DNA of 55,624 nucleotides, taken from NCBI GenBank assembly GCA_020063625.1, contig JAICDD010000006.1, positions 1-55,624 on the forward strand, read 5' to 3'. This document shows, one piece after another, positions 1-8,980 of this stretch (positions are counted from its first letter, which is position 1; each line of letters begins with the position of its first letter). The notes below the pieces were generated by a model. It did not search any database. It was given only the letters and a program-made list of their open reading frames with translations, and was not told where the DNA came from. Origin of the DNA: Fusobacteriales bacterium. GTDB lineage: Bacteria; Fusobacteriota; Fusobacteriia; Fusobacteriales; Fusobacteriaceae. The translations under genes and the position numbers were made by a program.

Positions 1-1
1 T

Positions 2-52
2 ATACAAAGATTTATTTTCTCAGGGATTACAAGTGGCGCTGTAAAAGATTAA
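2..52 (+). CDS. C-terminus of carbohydrate ABC transporter permease (partial)
   Basis: Only the last 16 codons are inside the window. They read I-Q-R-F-I-F-S-G-I-T-S-G-A-V-K-D and then a stop. This is the characteristic ending of MalG-type permeases of sugar ABC importers (usually Q-[KR]-[YF]-F-x-x-G-[LI]-T-x-G-A-V-K-[GD]). The frame differs from that of the small ORF downstream. The position next to phosphorylases that act on imported oligosaccharides fits an importer of manno-oligosaccharides. The family is recognised from the tail alone; the substrate is inferred from neighbours. Confidence 0.65.
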   Translation: MQRFIFSGITSGAVKD

Positions 53-66
53 AGGAAGTGATAAAA

Positions 67-249
67 ATGGATTTGATAGATTATAATTTAATTCAAATAA
101 AGTTGATTAGAGAAAGTAATCTAGATCCTTTTACTTGGATAGAAAAATACAGTAAAAAATTTAGAGAAATAATTGAAAAAAATATAATTGAAATAAAAGA
201 TATAAAAAGATATTTATATAATCAGGAGGAAAAATCATGTCAAAAGTAA
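67..249 (+). CDS. Small hypothetical protein between permease and GH130
   Basis: A 60-residue ORF starts at ATG 67, with a purine-rich ribosome-binding stretch (aaaggaag) 7-8 bases upstream. An in-frame GTG at 58 lies inside that stretch and is less likely. The protein is charged, probably helical and without a signal or membrane segment. Its stop overlaps the start of the GH130 gene by 13 bases, and the GH130 ribosome-binding site lies inside it, so the two are probably translationally coupled. I do not recognise a family. It could be a genuine small protein or only a translated leader. Confidence 0.45.
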   Translation: MDLIDYNLIQIKLIRESNLDPFTWIEKYSKKFREIIEKNIIEIKDIKRYLYNQEEKSCQK

Positions 250-1235
250 AAATAATTAATGGACAAAATATACCTAATATGCCATGGGAAGATAAGCCAA
301 AAAATTGTAGTGAACCTGTATGGAGATATAGTAAAAATCCTATTACTGATTGGAATCCAACACCATCAACAGCTAGAATATACAATAGTTCAGCAGTACC
401 ATTTGGAGATGGATTTGTAGGAGTATTTAGAGCAGATCATAAAAATGGTAGAGCGCAACTTCATTTTGGTAAATCAAAAGATGGAATACACTGGGATATA
501 GATGATGAAGTAATAAAATGGGTAGATGAAAATGGAAATCTTAATTTAAACAGTTATGGGTATGACCCTAGAGTAGCTAAAATAGATGATATTTATTATA
601 TAACTTGGTGTGATGATTTTAAGGGAGCATCTGTTGGGCTTGGATATACAAAAGATTTTAAAACATTTATAAAATTACCAAATCCATTTGTACCATATAA
701 TAGAAATGGAGTAATGTTTCCTAGAAAAGTAAATAATAAATATTTAATGATGACAAGACCAAGTGATAGTGGACATACACCATTTGGAGATGTATTTTTA
801 AGTGAAAGTCCAGATACAATTCATTGGGGAAATCATAAATTTGTAATGGGAAAAGGTGGCCAAGGATGGTGGCAAGGTACTAAAATAGGAACTGGACCTG
901 TACCTATAGAAACATCAGAAGGTTGGTTAGTAATATATCACGGAGTGTCAAATACTTGTAATGGATTTGTATATAGTATGGGGGCAGCACTTCTTGATAT
1001 AGATGACCCTAGTAAAGTCCTTTATAGAACGGCAAATTATTTATTAACTCCTGAAAAAGAATATGAAACTACAGGATTTGTACCAAATGTAGTATTTCCA
1101 TGTGCAACACTAGTAGATGCTGAAACAGGTAGAATTGCTATATATTATGGTGCAGCTGATACATATAGTGCTTTAGCATTTTCTACTGTAGATGAAATAA
1201 TAGATTATATGAAAAAATATAATGAAGTATTTTAA
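237..1235 (+). CDS. GH130 subfamily 2 beta-1,4-mannosyl phosphorylase
   Basis: This cytoplasmic inverting phosphorylase is expected to cleave the non-reducing mannose of beta-1,4-manno-oligosaccharides (or Man-beta-1,4-GlcNAc) with phosphate, releasing alpha-mannose-1-phosphate. The 332-residue length is normal for GH130. The N-terminal M-P-W-E-D-[KR]-P and W-R-Y-S-x-N-P-I signatures are those of subfamily GH130_2. The five-bladed propeller motif Y-D-P-R-V carries the conserved catalytic Asp at residue 110. There is no signal peptide. The start follows a strong aggagg site. The neighbouring epimerase and GH130_1 gene define a mannan/manno-oligosaccharide pathway. The choice between oligomannoside and mannosyl-GlcNAc as substrate cannot be made from sequence; context favours mannan. 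Confidence 0.88.
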   Translation: MSKVKIINGQNIPNMPWEDKPKNCSEPVWRYSKNPITDWNPTPSTARIYNSSAVPFGDGFVGVFRADHKNGRAQLHFGKSKDGIHWDIDDEVIKWVDENGNLNLNSYGYDPRVAKIDDIYYITWCDDFKGASVGLGYTKDFKTFIKLPNPFVPYNRNGVMFPRKVNNKYLMMTRPSDSGHTPFGDVFLSESPDTIHWGNHKFVMGKGGQGWWQGTKIGTGPVPIETSEGWLVIYHGVSNTCNGFVYSMGAALLDIDDPSKVLYRTANYLLTPEKEYETTGFVPNVVFPCATLVDAETGRIAIYYGAADTYSALAFSTVDEIIDYMKKYNEVF

Positions 1236-1244
1236 GTGATTATT

Positions 1245-2453
1245 ATGGAGAGATTAAAAAAATTAAAAGAAGATATAAATCAGGAGTTATTAAATATATG
1301 TAAATTTTGGATAGAAAACTCTATAGATAAAGAAAATGGTGGATTTTATGGAGAAATATACAATAATAATATAGTAAATAAAACAGCAGATAAAGGAATA
1401 ATATTAAATACTCGTCTACTTTGGTCTTTTTCAAGAATGTATAATTTTTCTAAAGATAAACAATATTTAATATATGCAGATAGAGCATATGAATATTTAA
1501 TAGAAAATTTTTTAGATAAAAAAAATGGAGGTTTTTTCTGGTTAGTAGATAATAAAGGTAATAAAAAAAATGCTAGAAAACAAGTATATGCACAAGCATT
1601 TGCAATATATGCTTTATCAGAATATTATAAAACTAATAAAAATAAAGAAGTAGTAACTTTAGCAAAGGATACATTTGCTTTAATTGAAAAATATTGTGTT
1701 GATAAAAATAATAAAGGTTATTTTGAAGCTGTATCAGAAAAATGGGAAGAGATAGAAGATGTAAGACTTAGTGCTGTTGATATGAATGAAAAAAAATCAA
1801 ATAATACACATCTTCATGTAATGGAAGCATATACTACATTTTATGAAATTACAAAAGATAATTTTGTAAAAGAAAGATTGAGTGATTTAGTAGAGATAAT
1901 GTTAAATAAAATAATGAATAGAGAGACATATAATTTTACATTGTTCTTTGATGAAAAATGGAATAAAAAAAGCAACATAATATCATGTGGACATGAGATT
2001 GAGGCAGCGTGGTTAATTTATCACGCTCTCGAAATCATAGGAGATAAGGGATTACTAGAAAAATATAAAAAAGATATATTGATAATAATAGAAAACAGTA
2101 AAAAATATATATCTGAAAATGGTAAAAAGGGTATGTATAATGAAATATTAGAAAATGGTGAATTTGATAAGGATAAAATATGGTGGGTACAAGCTGAGGC
2201 TTGTATAGGATTCACTTTGGGCTATCAATTAACAAATGATAAGAATTATATAGAGATAGTTGAGAATATATGGGAATTTACTAAAGAATATATTATTGAT
2301 CAAGAAAGTGGAGAATGGTTTTGGTACGGAAACGATTGTGATACTGAGAAGGAAATAAAAGAAAAAGTATGTGAATGGAAAAGTATGTATCATAACTCTA
2401 GAGCTTGTATAGAAGTAATAGAACGAATAAATAAAATACTAGATAAAAAGTAA
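1245..2453 (+). CDS. Cellobiose 2-epimerase (N-acylglucosamine 2-epimerase fold)
   Basis: Expected to epimerise the reducing glucose or mannose of beta-1,4-disaccharides. In mannan pathways it turns mannobiose into Man-beta-1,4-Glc for the GH130_1 phosphorylase. The alpha/alpha-barrel signatures are present: [10 protein letters not shown] (His at about 189 and 191), [10 protein letters not shown] (His at about 250), W-W-V-Q-A-E-A and a C-terminal Y-H-N-S-R. The length of about 402 residues is typical of CE enzymes. An in-frame GTG at 1236, directly after the preceding stop, is an alternative start. ATG 1245 gives the usual N-terminus M-E-R-L-K-K-L-K; neither has a strong ribosome-binding site. 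The gene is tightly packed between the two GH130 genes. Confidence 0.85.
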   Translation: MERLKKLKEDINQELLNICKFWIENSIDKENGGFYGEIYNNNIVNKTADKGIILNTRLLWSFSRMYNFSKDKQYLIYADRAYEYLIENFLDKKNGGFFWLVDNKGNKKNARKQVYAQAFAIYALSEYYKTNKNKEVVTLAKDTFALIEKYCVDKNNKGYFEAVSEKWEEIEDVRLSAVDMNEKKSNNTHLHVMEAYTTFYEITKDNFVKERLSDLVEIMLNKIMNRETYNFTLFFDEKWNKKSNIISCGHEIEAAWLIYHALEIIGDKGLLEKYKKDILIIIENSKKYISENGKKGMYNEILENGEFDKDKIWWVQAEACIGFTLGYQLTNDKNYIEIVENIWEFTKEYIIDQESGEWFWYGNDCDTEKEIKEKVCEWKSMYHNSRACIEVIERINKILDKK

Positions 2454-2470
2454 ATAAATTGGAGGAAAAA

Positions 2471-3581
2471 ATGGATATATTTGATATAAGAATAGAAAAA
2501 TTAAAAAACAAATATAATGAAATTATCACAAGAAAAAATGAACCTGAAGAGATAGGAAATGGAATATATACAAGATATAAATATCCAATTTTAACAAAAG
2601 AACATATACCTTTAGAATGGATATATGATTTAAATAAAGATACAAATCCTTTTTTAATGGAAAGATTAGGAATAAATGCAGTATTTAATGCAGGTGCTAT
2701 TTATTTTGAAGATAAATTTGTATTAGTAACGAGAGTAGAAGGATATGATAGAAAATCTTTTTTTGCTGTAGCTGAAAGTGAAAATGGAATTGATAGTAAA
2801 TGTATATGATATGAGACTTACTAAACATGAAGATGGATATATATATGGAGTATTTTGTACAGAAAGAAAAGATAAAAATGCAAAGCCTGGAGATGAGTCA
2901 TCAGCAACAGCTCAAGCAGGAATAGTAAGAACAAAAGATTTAAAAAAATGGGAAAGATTGCCAGATTTAAAATCTAATTCACCACAACAAAGAAATGTAG
3001 TATTACATCCAGAATTCGTTGATGGAAAATATGCATTTTATACAAGACCACAAGATGGATTTATAGAAGCAGGAACAAAAGGTGGAATAGGATTTGCGCT
3101 TTGTGAAGATATAAATAATCCAATTGTTGGTGAGGAAACAATATTAGATCCAAAACAATATCATACTATAAAAGAGGTAAAAAATGGACAAGGTCCAGCT
3201 CCAATAAAAACAAAAATAGGATGGATACATTTAGCTCATGGAGTAAGAAATACAGCAGCAGGTCTTAGATATGTATTATATTTATTTGTAACAGATTTAA
3301 ATGAGCCTACTAAGGTAATATATAGACCTAGTGGATATTTTATAGCTCCTGAAAATGAAGAAAGAATAGGAGACGTGTCAAATGTAGTATTTTCAAATGG
3401 TTGGATAAAAACAGAAGACAATAAAATATATATTTATTATGCATCAAGTGATACTAGAATGCATGTAGCTACTACTACAGTTGAACAACTAATAGATTAT
3501 TGTATAAATACACCACAAGACCCATTAAAATCTTATGATTGTGTACAGCAAAGAATAGAATTAATCAAAAAAAATAAATAA
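2471..3581 (+). pseudogene. GH130 subfamily 1 4-O-beta-D-mannosyl-D-glucose phosphorylase, broken by internal deletion
   Basis: The intact family enzyme splits Man-beta-1,4-Glc with phosphate into mannose-1-phosphate and glucose. Here the reading frame ends at 2809. The rest of the protein is in another frame from about 2790, beginning V-N-V-Y-D-M-R-L-T (the block with the catalytic Asp). The N-terminal part ([19 protein letters not shown]) and the C-terminal part ([16 protein letters not shown]) both match GH130_1 well. At the junction, roughly 15-20 residues that normally separate S-E-N-G-I-D from N-V-Y-D-M-R are missing as well as the frame. The lesion is therefore a deletion, not only a single-base slip. 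The start is ATG 2471 after ggaggaaaaa; the upstream TTG lies inside the ribosome-binding site. Confidence 0.82.
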
Positions 3582-3748
3582 AAAATATAAGTAAAAATGC
3601 AGAAAATATACAAAGTCGTAGCATAGAAGTAGAAGAAATAACTAAAGAGATAGATAAAGTTATCAGCATATCATTTGAAGAGATAAATGAAATAAATATT
3701 ATATCAGATGAATTAAATAATGAGATAAATTTTTTCAAAATAGATTAA
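3578..3748 (+). pseudogene. C-terminal remnant of a methyl-accepting chemotaxis protein
   Basis: A start-less open frame of about 57 codons directly follows the GH130_1 stop in a different frame. It encodes a heptad-patterned helix such as N-I-S-K-N-A-E-N-I-Q-S, then E-I-T-K-E-I-D-K-V, and ends F-F-K-I-D. This is the usual end of an MCP signalling domain ([ST]-x-E-[LI]-x-x-x-[IV]-x-x-F-K). No receptor N-terminus is present, so this is a leftover from a deletion or rearrangement. The call rests on helix pattern and the C-terminal F-F-K ending, so it is moderately sure. Confidence 0.6.
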
Positions 3749-3777
3749 TAAAAGACCAATTTTTGAAACTCCTTATA

Positions 3778-3795
3778 ACCCCCAATATAGGGGGT
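3778..3795. other. GC hairpin before the mannan surface operon
   Basis: A compact hairpin has five C (3779-3783), the loop aatata and five G (3790-3794), flanked by an A-T pair. It stands out in this AT-rich DNA. The plus side is followed by gtctt and then A8 rather than a T tract, so it is not a standard intrinsic terminator for the upstream remnant. It may be a degraded terminator or a leader structure. Confidence 0.4.
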
Positions 3796-3812
3796 GTCTT
3801 AAAAAAAACTTT

Positions 3813-3826
3813 CGGATACGTTTCCG
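3813..3826. promoter_or_regulatory. LacI-family operator upstream of the mannan surface operon
   Basis: The sequence cggatacgtttccg is a palindrome with one mismatched pair around a central CG, the typical shape of LacI/GalR-family operators. A related site (caaaaacgtttccg) lies at 19641 before the second mannanase, and a perfect aaaacgtttt at 19701. The site sits about 70 bases before the first gene of the 3898-11035 unit. No regulator gene is in the window; the family is inferred from operator form. Confidence 0.6.
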
Positions 3827-3897
3827 GTGATAAATATAGGTTTTATTGAAATTAAAGATTAGTAATTACACATAAACAAAAATAGGAGGAAAAAATT

Positions 3898-5169
3898 ATG
3901 AAGAAAAAGCATTTATTTTTTTTATTAACACTATTTCTTTTTGGATGTACATTTAAAGCATATGATGTTGCTGTACATTTTTTTAATTTAAAAGATAATA
4001 GCGTTATTAATTATGGTACAAAAATTATTGATGAAAATGGTACAAAGTATGGAGTACAAGAAGTATACTTAGAACCAGAAAATCCAGATAATAAGGATTT
4101 AAGTTATGTATATTTTAAAAGTGATGTTTTAAATGATCAAACAGAGGTGTCTAAACGTAGTTTTGTAAAAAGTAATAATAAATACTTATTTAACTGGCCA
4201 ATTGTAAAATTTGAAACTAAATCTTTAATTGATATTGATGGAAAGGAAACTGGTCAAAATGAAAAAGTATTACAATGGATAGAAAGTGAAGGAGAGCAAA
4301 CAATATCAGCAAAAATAATTGATGAAGATAATCAAAGAGATGGAGAAGATATTAGCGTATCTATTAGAGGATTAGATTTTGAGTTAGAAGGAGATATAAC
4401 AAAAGGGGTAGATAACAAGGTAAAAATAGTACCATATTTAGCTAAAAATGGATTAACTGAAACTTTAGAAAAATTGGAATATAAATATAGAGTAGAAACA
4501 AATAATAGTAGTACAGGAGCTATAGAAATAGTAAGTGGTAGTGAGTTTAGTGGAGAAATATCTACTGATGGTGCACTTGAGATAAACTTACCTGCTCAAA
4601 ATATTAATGGAAGATACGTAATAAATTTATTAGGGGTAACTAACATAAAATATAACAATGAAAATTATAAAAATTATAAATTGAAAGAATTTAAATTAGA
4701 AATCGGAGAAGGAATTAATCCTGTAGAAGTAGAATACACAACTAATGAAAATATTTCAAAATTTACATCAGCAAATGGTGGAAGCATAACTGTCTCTACA
4801 GACACAATTAATGGAGAAAGCAAAAATATTTATGAAATTAGTGGTGCTGAAGATAAAGAAAATTATTTAGAAAATTATTTTGAATTTAAAGACAGTTTTA
4901 ATGCAGTATCAAAAATAATATATAGATTTAAATTACCAGATAATGTTAACTCAGATTCATTAACTATTCAATTATACAGTCAAACTGGAAGTGGATGGAC
5001 TTGGAGTTCAAAAGATATAACTTTATCGTCAAATGATTGGGTTGAATTTTCTTATGATAGAGATAATTTTTTAGATAATCATGATTGGAGTTTAATACAA
5101 AGATTAGGATTTAAAGTTTTTGATTATACGGGAGAGATTGATTTTAATGTAAGTATGGAAATAAAATAA
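3898..5169 (+). CDS. Lipoprotein with C-terminal carbohydrate-binding-like module
   Basis: A 423-residue protein with a short signal peptide and lipobox L-F-G-C (lipidated Cys 17), so it is anchored in a membrane, probably the outer one. Residues 20-270 are beta-rich and unassigned. Residues about 275-423 form a beta-sandwich-like module with the aromatic motif G-S-G-W-T-W (W367, W369) followed by D-W-V-E-F-S-Y (W381). The same motif order appears in the proteins encoded at 5189 and 7756. Such W-x-W patterns occur in sugar-binding modules of mannanases (CBM27-like); that assignment is inference. It is the first gene of the unit after the LacI-type operator and is likely a surface glycan-binding protein. 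No catalytic domain is seen. Confidence 0.65.
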   Translation: MKKKHLFFLLTLFLFGCTFKAYDVAVHFFNLKDNSVINYGTKIIDENGTKYGVQEVYLEPENPDNKDLSYVYFKSDVLNDQTEVSKRSFVKSNNKYLFNWPIVKFETKSLIDIDGKETGQNEKVLQWIESEGEQTISAKIIDEDNQRDGEDISVSIRGLDFELEGDITKGVDNKVKIVPYLAKNGLTETLEKLEYKYRVETNNSSTGAIEIVSGSEFSGEISTDGALEINLPAQNINGRYVINLLGVTNIKYNNENYKNYKLKEFKLEIGEGINPVEVEYTTNENISKFTSANGGSITVSTDTINGESKNIYEISGAEDKENYLENYFEFKDSFNAVSKIIYRFKLPDNVNSDSLTIQLYSQTGSGWTWSSKDITLSSNDWVEFSYDRDNFLDNHDWSLIQRLGFKVFDYTGEIDFNVSMEIK

Positions 5170-5188
5170 CATAACTGGAGGTAAATTA

Positions 5189-7729
5189 ATGAAAAGATTC
5201 AATAAGAACATATTATTATATAGTTTATTTATATTATTATCTATAAATTCATTTTCCAAAGAAAAAATGTTAGAAGGATTTGAAGGGAAAAATGATTTTG
5301 TGGAAGGGGAAAATGTAAAAAGTATAGAAATCACAACTGAAAATATAACAGAAGGAGAAAAGGGCTTAAAAATATACTTTGATGGGAATAAAACAGGTCA
5401 AGATAAAATGTACGTTAAATATGAAAAAATTAAGAAAAATAATTGGAGTGAATATAAAAATATAGTACTTGATATATATAATCCTACAGAAAAAGATTTA
5501 TCTTTAGGGATGTATCTACAACTTGGAGAAGAGTGGGATTGGAATGAATCAAAAGCAGTAAAAATAAAACCGGGATTAAATAAAAATATAAAAATTAATA
5601 TGAAGAATAGAAATTGGAAAAATGCTGGAAGTGGATGGAGTTATGGAGTAAAAATAGACAATAGTGATGTAAAAGGATATGGAATATTAGTATTTGGTAA
5701 TGGAGAGCCAATAGATGATAGTTTTGTTGTAATAGATAATATTAGACTAGAATCAGAGGAAATTTCTCAAAATATAGAATTACCTGCCACAAAAATAGAT
5801 ACTATTTCAGTTGAACCAAAGATTAAACATAATTTTATATATGATTTTTTATCAAATAAAGTATCGTGGAATGGAAATGTAAAAACAAACTCATTAAAAG
5901 ATGTTGTAAAGAAAGTAGAAAATACTAAAAGTTTGATAAATTCAAGTATATTGGAAAATGAACAAGCATTTAAAAATAATAAATCTGGAACTGGAGATAT
6001 AGCATATACAGAAATTGAAGGTGTAGAAGGAAAAGATATTTATGCAATAGAATTAACTAATTTAAAAACAGATGCAGAAATATTATTTGAGCCAAATAGA
6101 TATGGAGATGGTAGTACAGATTATTCTAAATATGATTTTATAGTATTTAGATATAAAAGAAAAACAGGTTCTGGAGATATGAAAATAAAACCATTTATGC
6201 AATCAAATGGTTGGAGTTGGACAGATATTGGAGCAGAGGAAGTGACTGGTACTGATTGGGTTGAAAGATTTGTTTATATGAGCGATTTTAATGGTGATCC
6301 TTCAAAACTTGATGCATTAGGACTACAAATAACAGAAAATACAGGCGGAGATGACCTATATGTAGAAATAGTAGTAGGTAGTTTTGCGGATGGAGCAAAA
6401 GTTTATGATGAAGAGGAACTTACTACAAATTATGAAATTGATTTGACAACAAATGTAGAATTTACAGAAAATATTAATGCTACAATTTTATCAAAAGTAA
6501 CAAATAGTAATTTTTATGAATTATCAAAAACAAATATAGAAATCTTATCAGATAAAACAAAAACAAATATTTTTTATAAATCAAATATTAGTGGATTTAA
6601 TGATCCATTGAAATTATTAGATAAAGATAAGTATGGGATAGCTACGGGTATTAATAGCGAAATATTAATAAATAATATAGTAATAAATGCGGGATTAAGT
6701 GTACCAAATGATGGATATGATTTAGAAAAAAGACCATTAATTTATTCTACTCAAACATTTTCTTTGAATAAAAATTCAACTATTACATTATCTGAGGCTT
6801 ATGAACAGTATAAAATCGAAGATGATAATAATGGAGTTGTAGCAGCGACATTAAAACAAAAACTTCCATTTGATATAAAAACAAATACTGAATTTGCTTA
6901 TTCATTAAAAAAAGCTGATGAAGAGAACAATGGGAAAGTAGGAATATATGTAGATATTGAAAAAGTAATTTCAACAGATAAAAATTACTTTAAGTTATGG
7001 GGCTATATACAAGATGTTGGTGGAGATATGTGGGCTGATTATGCAGATTTAGCAAAAGCAGATAAACATTTTATAAAAGGAGTATTCAATCCATATTTTA
7101 AATTATTTAGCGGTTTATTAGAAGGTGGAAGTTGGACACAAGCATATAAAGAAAAAGATAAAGAGAAAGAATACAAAGATATATATGCAGATTTATGGTT
7201 GAAAACATCTGTTATTCCTTATATTACTGCAATGGTAAAACCAGAAATAAAATTAAAAGATGAAAAAATAGAAAATAGTGATGGGACTTATGGAGATTAT
7301 GATGGTTGGGAAAGAGATTATAGAAAAATTTATTTAGAATTTATTCCTACATTGGGTGATTCTTTTGCTGGGACAATGATTGAAGTTACATTAAAAGATA
7401 ACGATTCAATGACAAATCCTGATTATGATAGAAAAACCTATGCTTCAAGAATAAAATATAAACTTTCAGAAGATATAAATTTAGAAACAGAATATTCTTT
7501 AACTACAAAAAATGTAGAAATGACAAATGAACTTTATAATGAAAGTGGCGAATTAATAACTAGTAAAAAATCAAAAGTTATAGAAAACCATAGAAATTTA
7601 TATATGAAATTAAATAAAGAATTTAATACAGGGAATATGTCGCTTTCATATGGAAAATCTTATACTGATGGAGATAACTTTGATACTGTAAGTAATAGAT
7701 ATAATTTAGAATTTGAAGTTAAATTTTAA
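5189..7729 (+). CDS. Outer-membrane beta-barrel fused to two carbohydrate-binding-like modules
   Basis: An 846-residue protein with a Sec signal peptide (cleavage near S-F-S-K, residue 23). Residues about 26-190 hold a first module with E-E-W-D-W-N (W116, W118). Residues about 240-400 hold a second with N-G-W-S-W-T-D and D-W-V-E-R-F-V-Y (W342, W344, W357). From about 413 to the end the chain alternates polar and hydrophobic residues in many strands. It finishes Y-N-L-E-F-E-V-K-F, a textbook outer-membrane beta-barrel C-terminal strand with terminal Phe. I know of no named family with this order. It lies between two lipoproteins and a surface mannanase, so a role in binding mannan and passing oligosaccharides across the outer membrane is plausible but inferred. 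Confidence 0.68.
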   Translation: MKRFNKNILLYSLFILLSINSFSKEKMLEGFEGKNDFVEGENVKSIEITTENITEGEKGLKIYFDGNKTGQDKMYVKYEKIKKNNWSEYKNIVLDIYNPTEKDLSLGMYLQLGEEWDWNESKAVKIKPGLNKNIKINMKNRNWKNAGSGWSYGVKIDNSDVKGYGILVFGNGEPIDDSFVVIDNIRLESEEISQNIELPATKIDTISVEPKIKHNFIYDFLSNKVSWNGNVKTNSLKDVVKKVENTKSLINSSILENEQAFKNNKSGTGDIAYTEIEGVEGKDIYAIELTNLKTDAEILFEPNRYGDGSTDYSKYDFIVFRYKRKTGSGDMKIKPFMQSNGWSWTDIGAEEVTGTDWVERFVYMSDFNGDPSKLDALGLQITENTGGDDLYVEIVVGSFADGAKVYDEEELTTNYEIDLTTNVEFTENINATILSKVTNSNFYELSKTNIEILSDKTKTNIFYKSNISGFNDPLKLLDKDKYGIATGINSEILINNIVINAGLSVPNDGYDLEKRPLIYSTQTFSLNKNSTITLSEAYEQYKIEDDNNGVVAATLKQKLPFDIKTNTEFAYSLKKADEENNGKVGIYVDIEKVISTDKNYFKLWGYIQDVGGDMWADYADLAKADKHFIKGVFNPYFKLFSGLLEGGSWTQAYKEKDKEKEYKDIYADLWLKTSVIPYITAMVKPEIKLKDEKIENSDGTYGDYDGWERDYRKIYLEFIPTLGDSFAGTMIEVTLKDNDSMTNPDYDRKTYASRIKYKLSEDINLETEYSLTTKNVEMTNELYNESGELITSKKSKVIENHRNLYMKLNKEFNTGNMSLSYGKSYTDGDNFDTVSNRYNLEFEVKF

Positions 7730-7755
7730 TTAATCCAAAATGTAGGAGGAAATTT

Positions 7756-8957
7756 ATGAAGAAAATATTAATTTTATTATTATTCAGCTTTCTTTTAATA
7801 ATTGGAGGTTGTGTAGAGAATATTATTGGTTATGATGGAGAGTTGATTATAAATACTATAGATGAAAATGGAAATAAAATAGATAACGTAAAAATAATGG
7901 TAAATGGAGAAACTAAATATACTGATAAAAATGGACAGGTAATTTTTACAAATCTTAAAAATCAAAAATATTTAGTTAATGCAGAGAAGAAAGGATATGT
8001 ATTAAAAGAAAAAAAAGAAATTTTAATAAATAAAGATACAATGCTTAATTTAACACTATTAATTAAAAAAGGAATAAAATTTCAAATATTAGATGAAATA
8101 GGAGATCCTATAGAAGGAGCATCTATATATATAGAGAAAATAGCTACTTTAACTAATTTAGGAACAAAAATAACGGATAGTAATATGAAAGTTTCGATGG
8201 AAATGAAAAAATAGTACTTACTGCTAAAAAAGGAGTAAAAATTACAATAAAAGATGAAAGTAATGTAGCTATTGAAAATGCAAAAGTTTTTTACAAATAT
8301 TATTATATTGAAAATGGTGTAATTAATGAAAAAAATGATAATTCTTTGACAGATAGTAATGGAGAAGTAAATATATCAAATGCACTATGGATAAAAGGTA
8401 TAACAATAGATGCAGTCGTAAAAACAGGATATATTTCAAAATCATCATCTGTATCAGTACAAGACAAGGGAGTAAAAGAAATAATACTTGCATCTACTGG
8501 AATTGAAGCAAATAAAATTGTACAATTAACAGCAAGTGAACCTGCAGGAGAAAAAAAGACATATATTTATTATGAAATAGGTACACAAGATATAACAAGT
8601 TTTAAAATGAAAATAAAAGTAGATTCTAATTCATATAGTGCAGGATTGACTGGTGGTAAAATATATGCAAAAAATGGAGATAGTTGGACATGGAATGAAG
8701 GAGAATGGACAAATAGTAGTGCAGATACATGGGTAGAATTTGTTTATGCACCATCTTCATTAACTGAAGTACATGAAATAGGAGTTCAATTATATGGAGG
8801 AAGTAGTAGTTCAGAATTAACAAATGGTGTAATTCAAATAAAAGATATAGAAGTTAATGGTACATTACTTGATTTAAATGATAAAAATGTAACTGATAAA
8901 ATTAAAACTAAAAGTGATACATCAGGGACAGGAGAATTAAGTGTAACAACAGAATAA
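7756..8957 (+). pseudogene. Lipoprotein with Ig-like repeats and carbohydrate-binding-like module, one frameshift
   Basis: The N-terminus has a signal peptide and lipobox I-I-G-G-C. Repeats of the carboxypeptidase-regulatory/Ig type follow (I-D-E-N-G-N-K-I, K-N-G-Q-V-I-F, D-E-I-G-D-P-I-E-G-A, D-S-N-G-E-V-N-I). At about 8193 the frame must slip back one base: the frame starting at 7756 stops at 8214. The frame that continues the repeat (F-D-G-N-E-K-I-V-L-T-A) is open from there to 8957. The C-terminal part carries G-D-S-W-T-W-N and D-T-W-V-E-F-V-Y, the same module as in the two upstream proteins. A one-base deletion, real or from sequencing, explains the break. If intact it would be a surface glycan-binding lipoprotein of about 400 residues. 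Confidence 0.65.
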
Positions 8958-8980
8958 ATAAAAAAAGGAAGGAGATAATT

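Noticed and set aside
3760-3812. Strong -35/-10 promoter just before the operator at 3813
   Set aside because: Several weak boxes exist (for example ttgaaa near 3764), but no pair with good spacing was found. I did not annotate a promoter there although one must exist nearby.
5189-7729. SusC/SusD-type receptor pair
   Set aside because: The barrel has no plug or TonB box and the lipoproteins lack the SusD helical TPR pattern. The set is better described as separate from the Bacteroidetes system.
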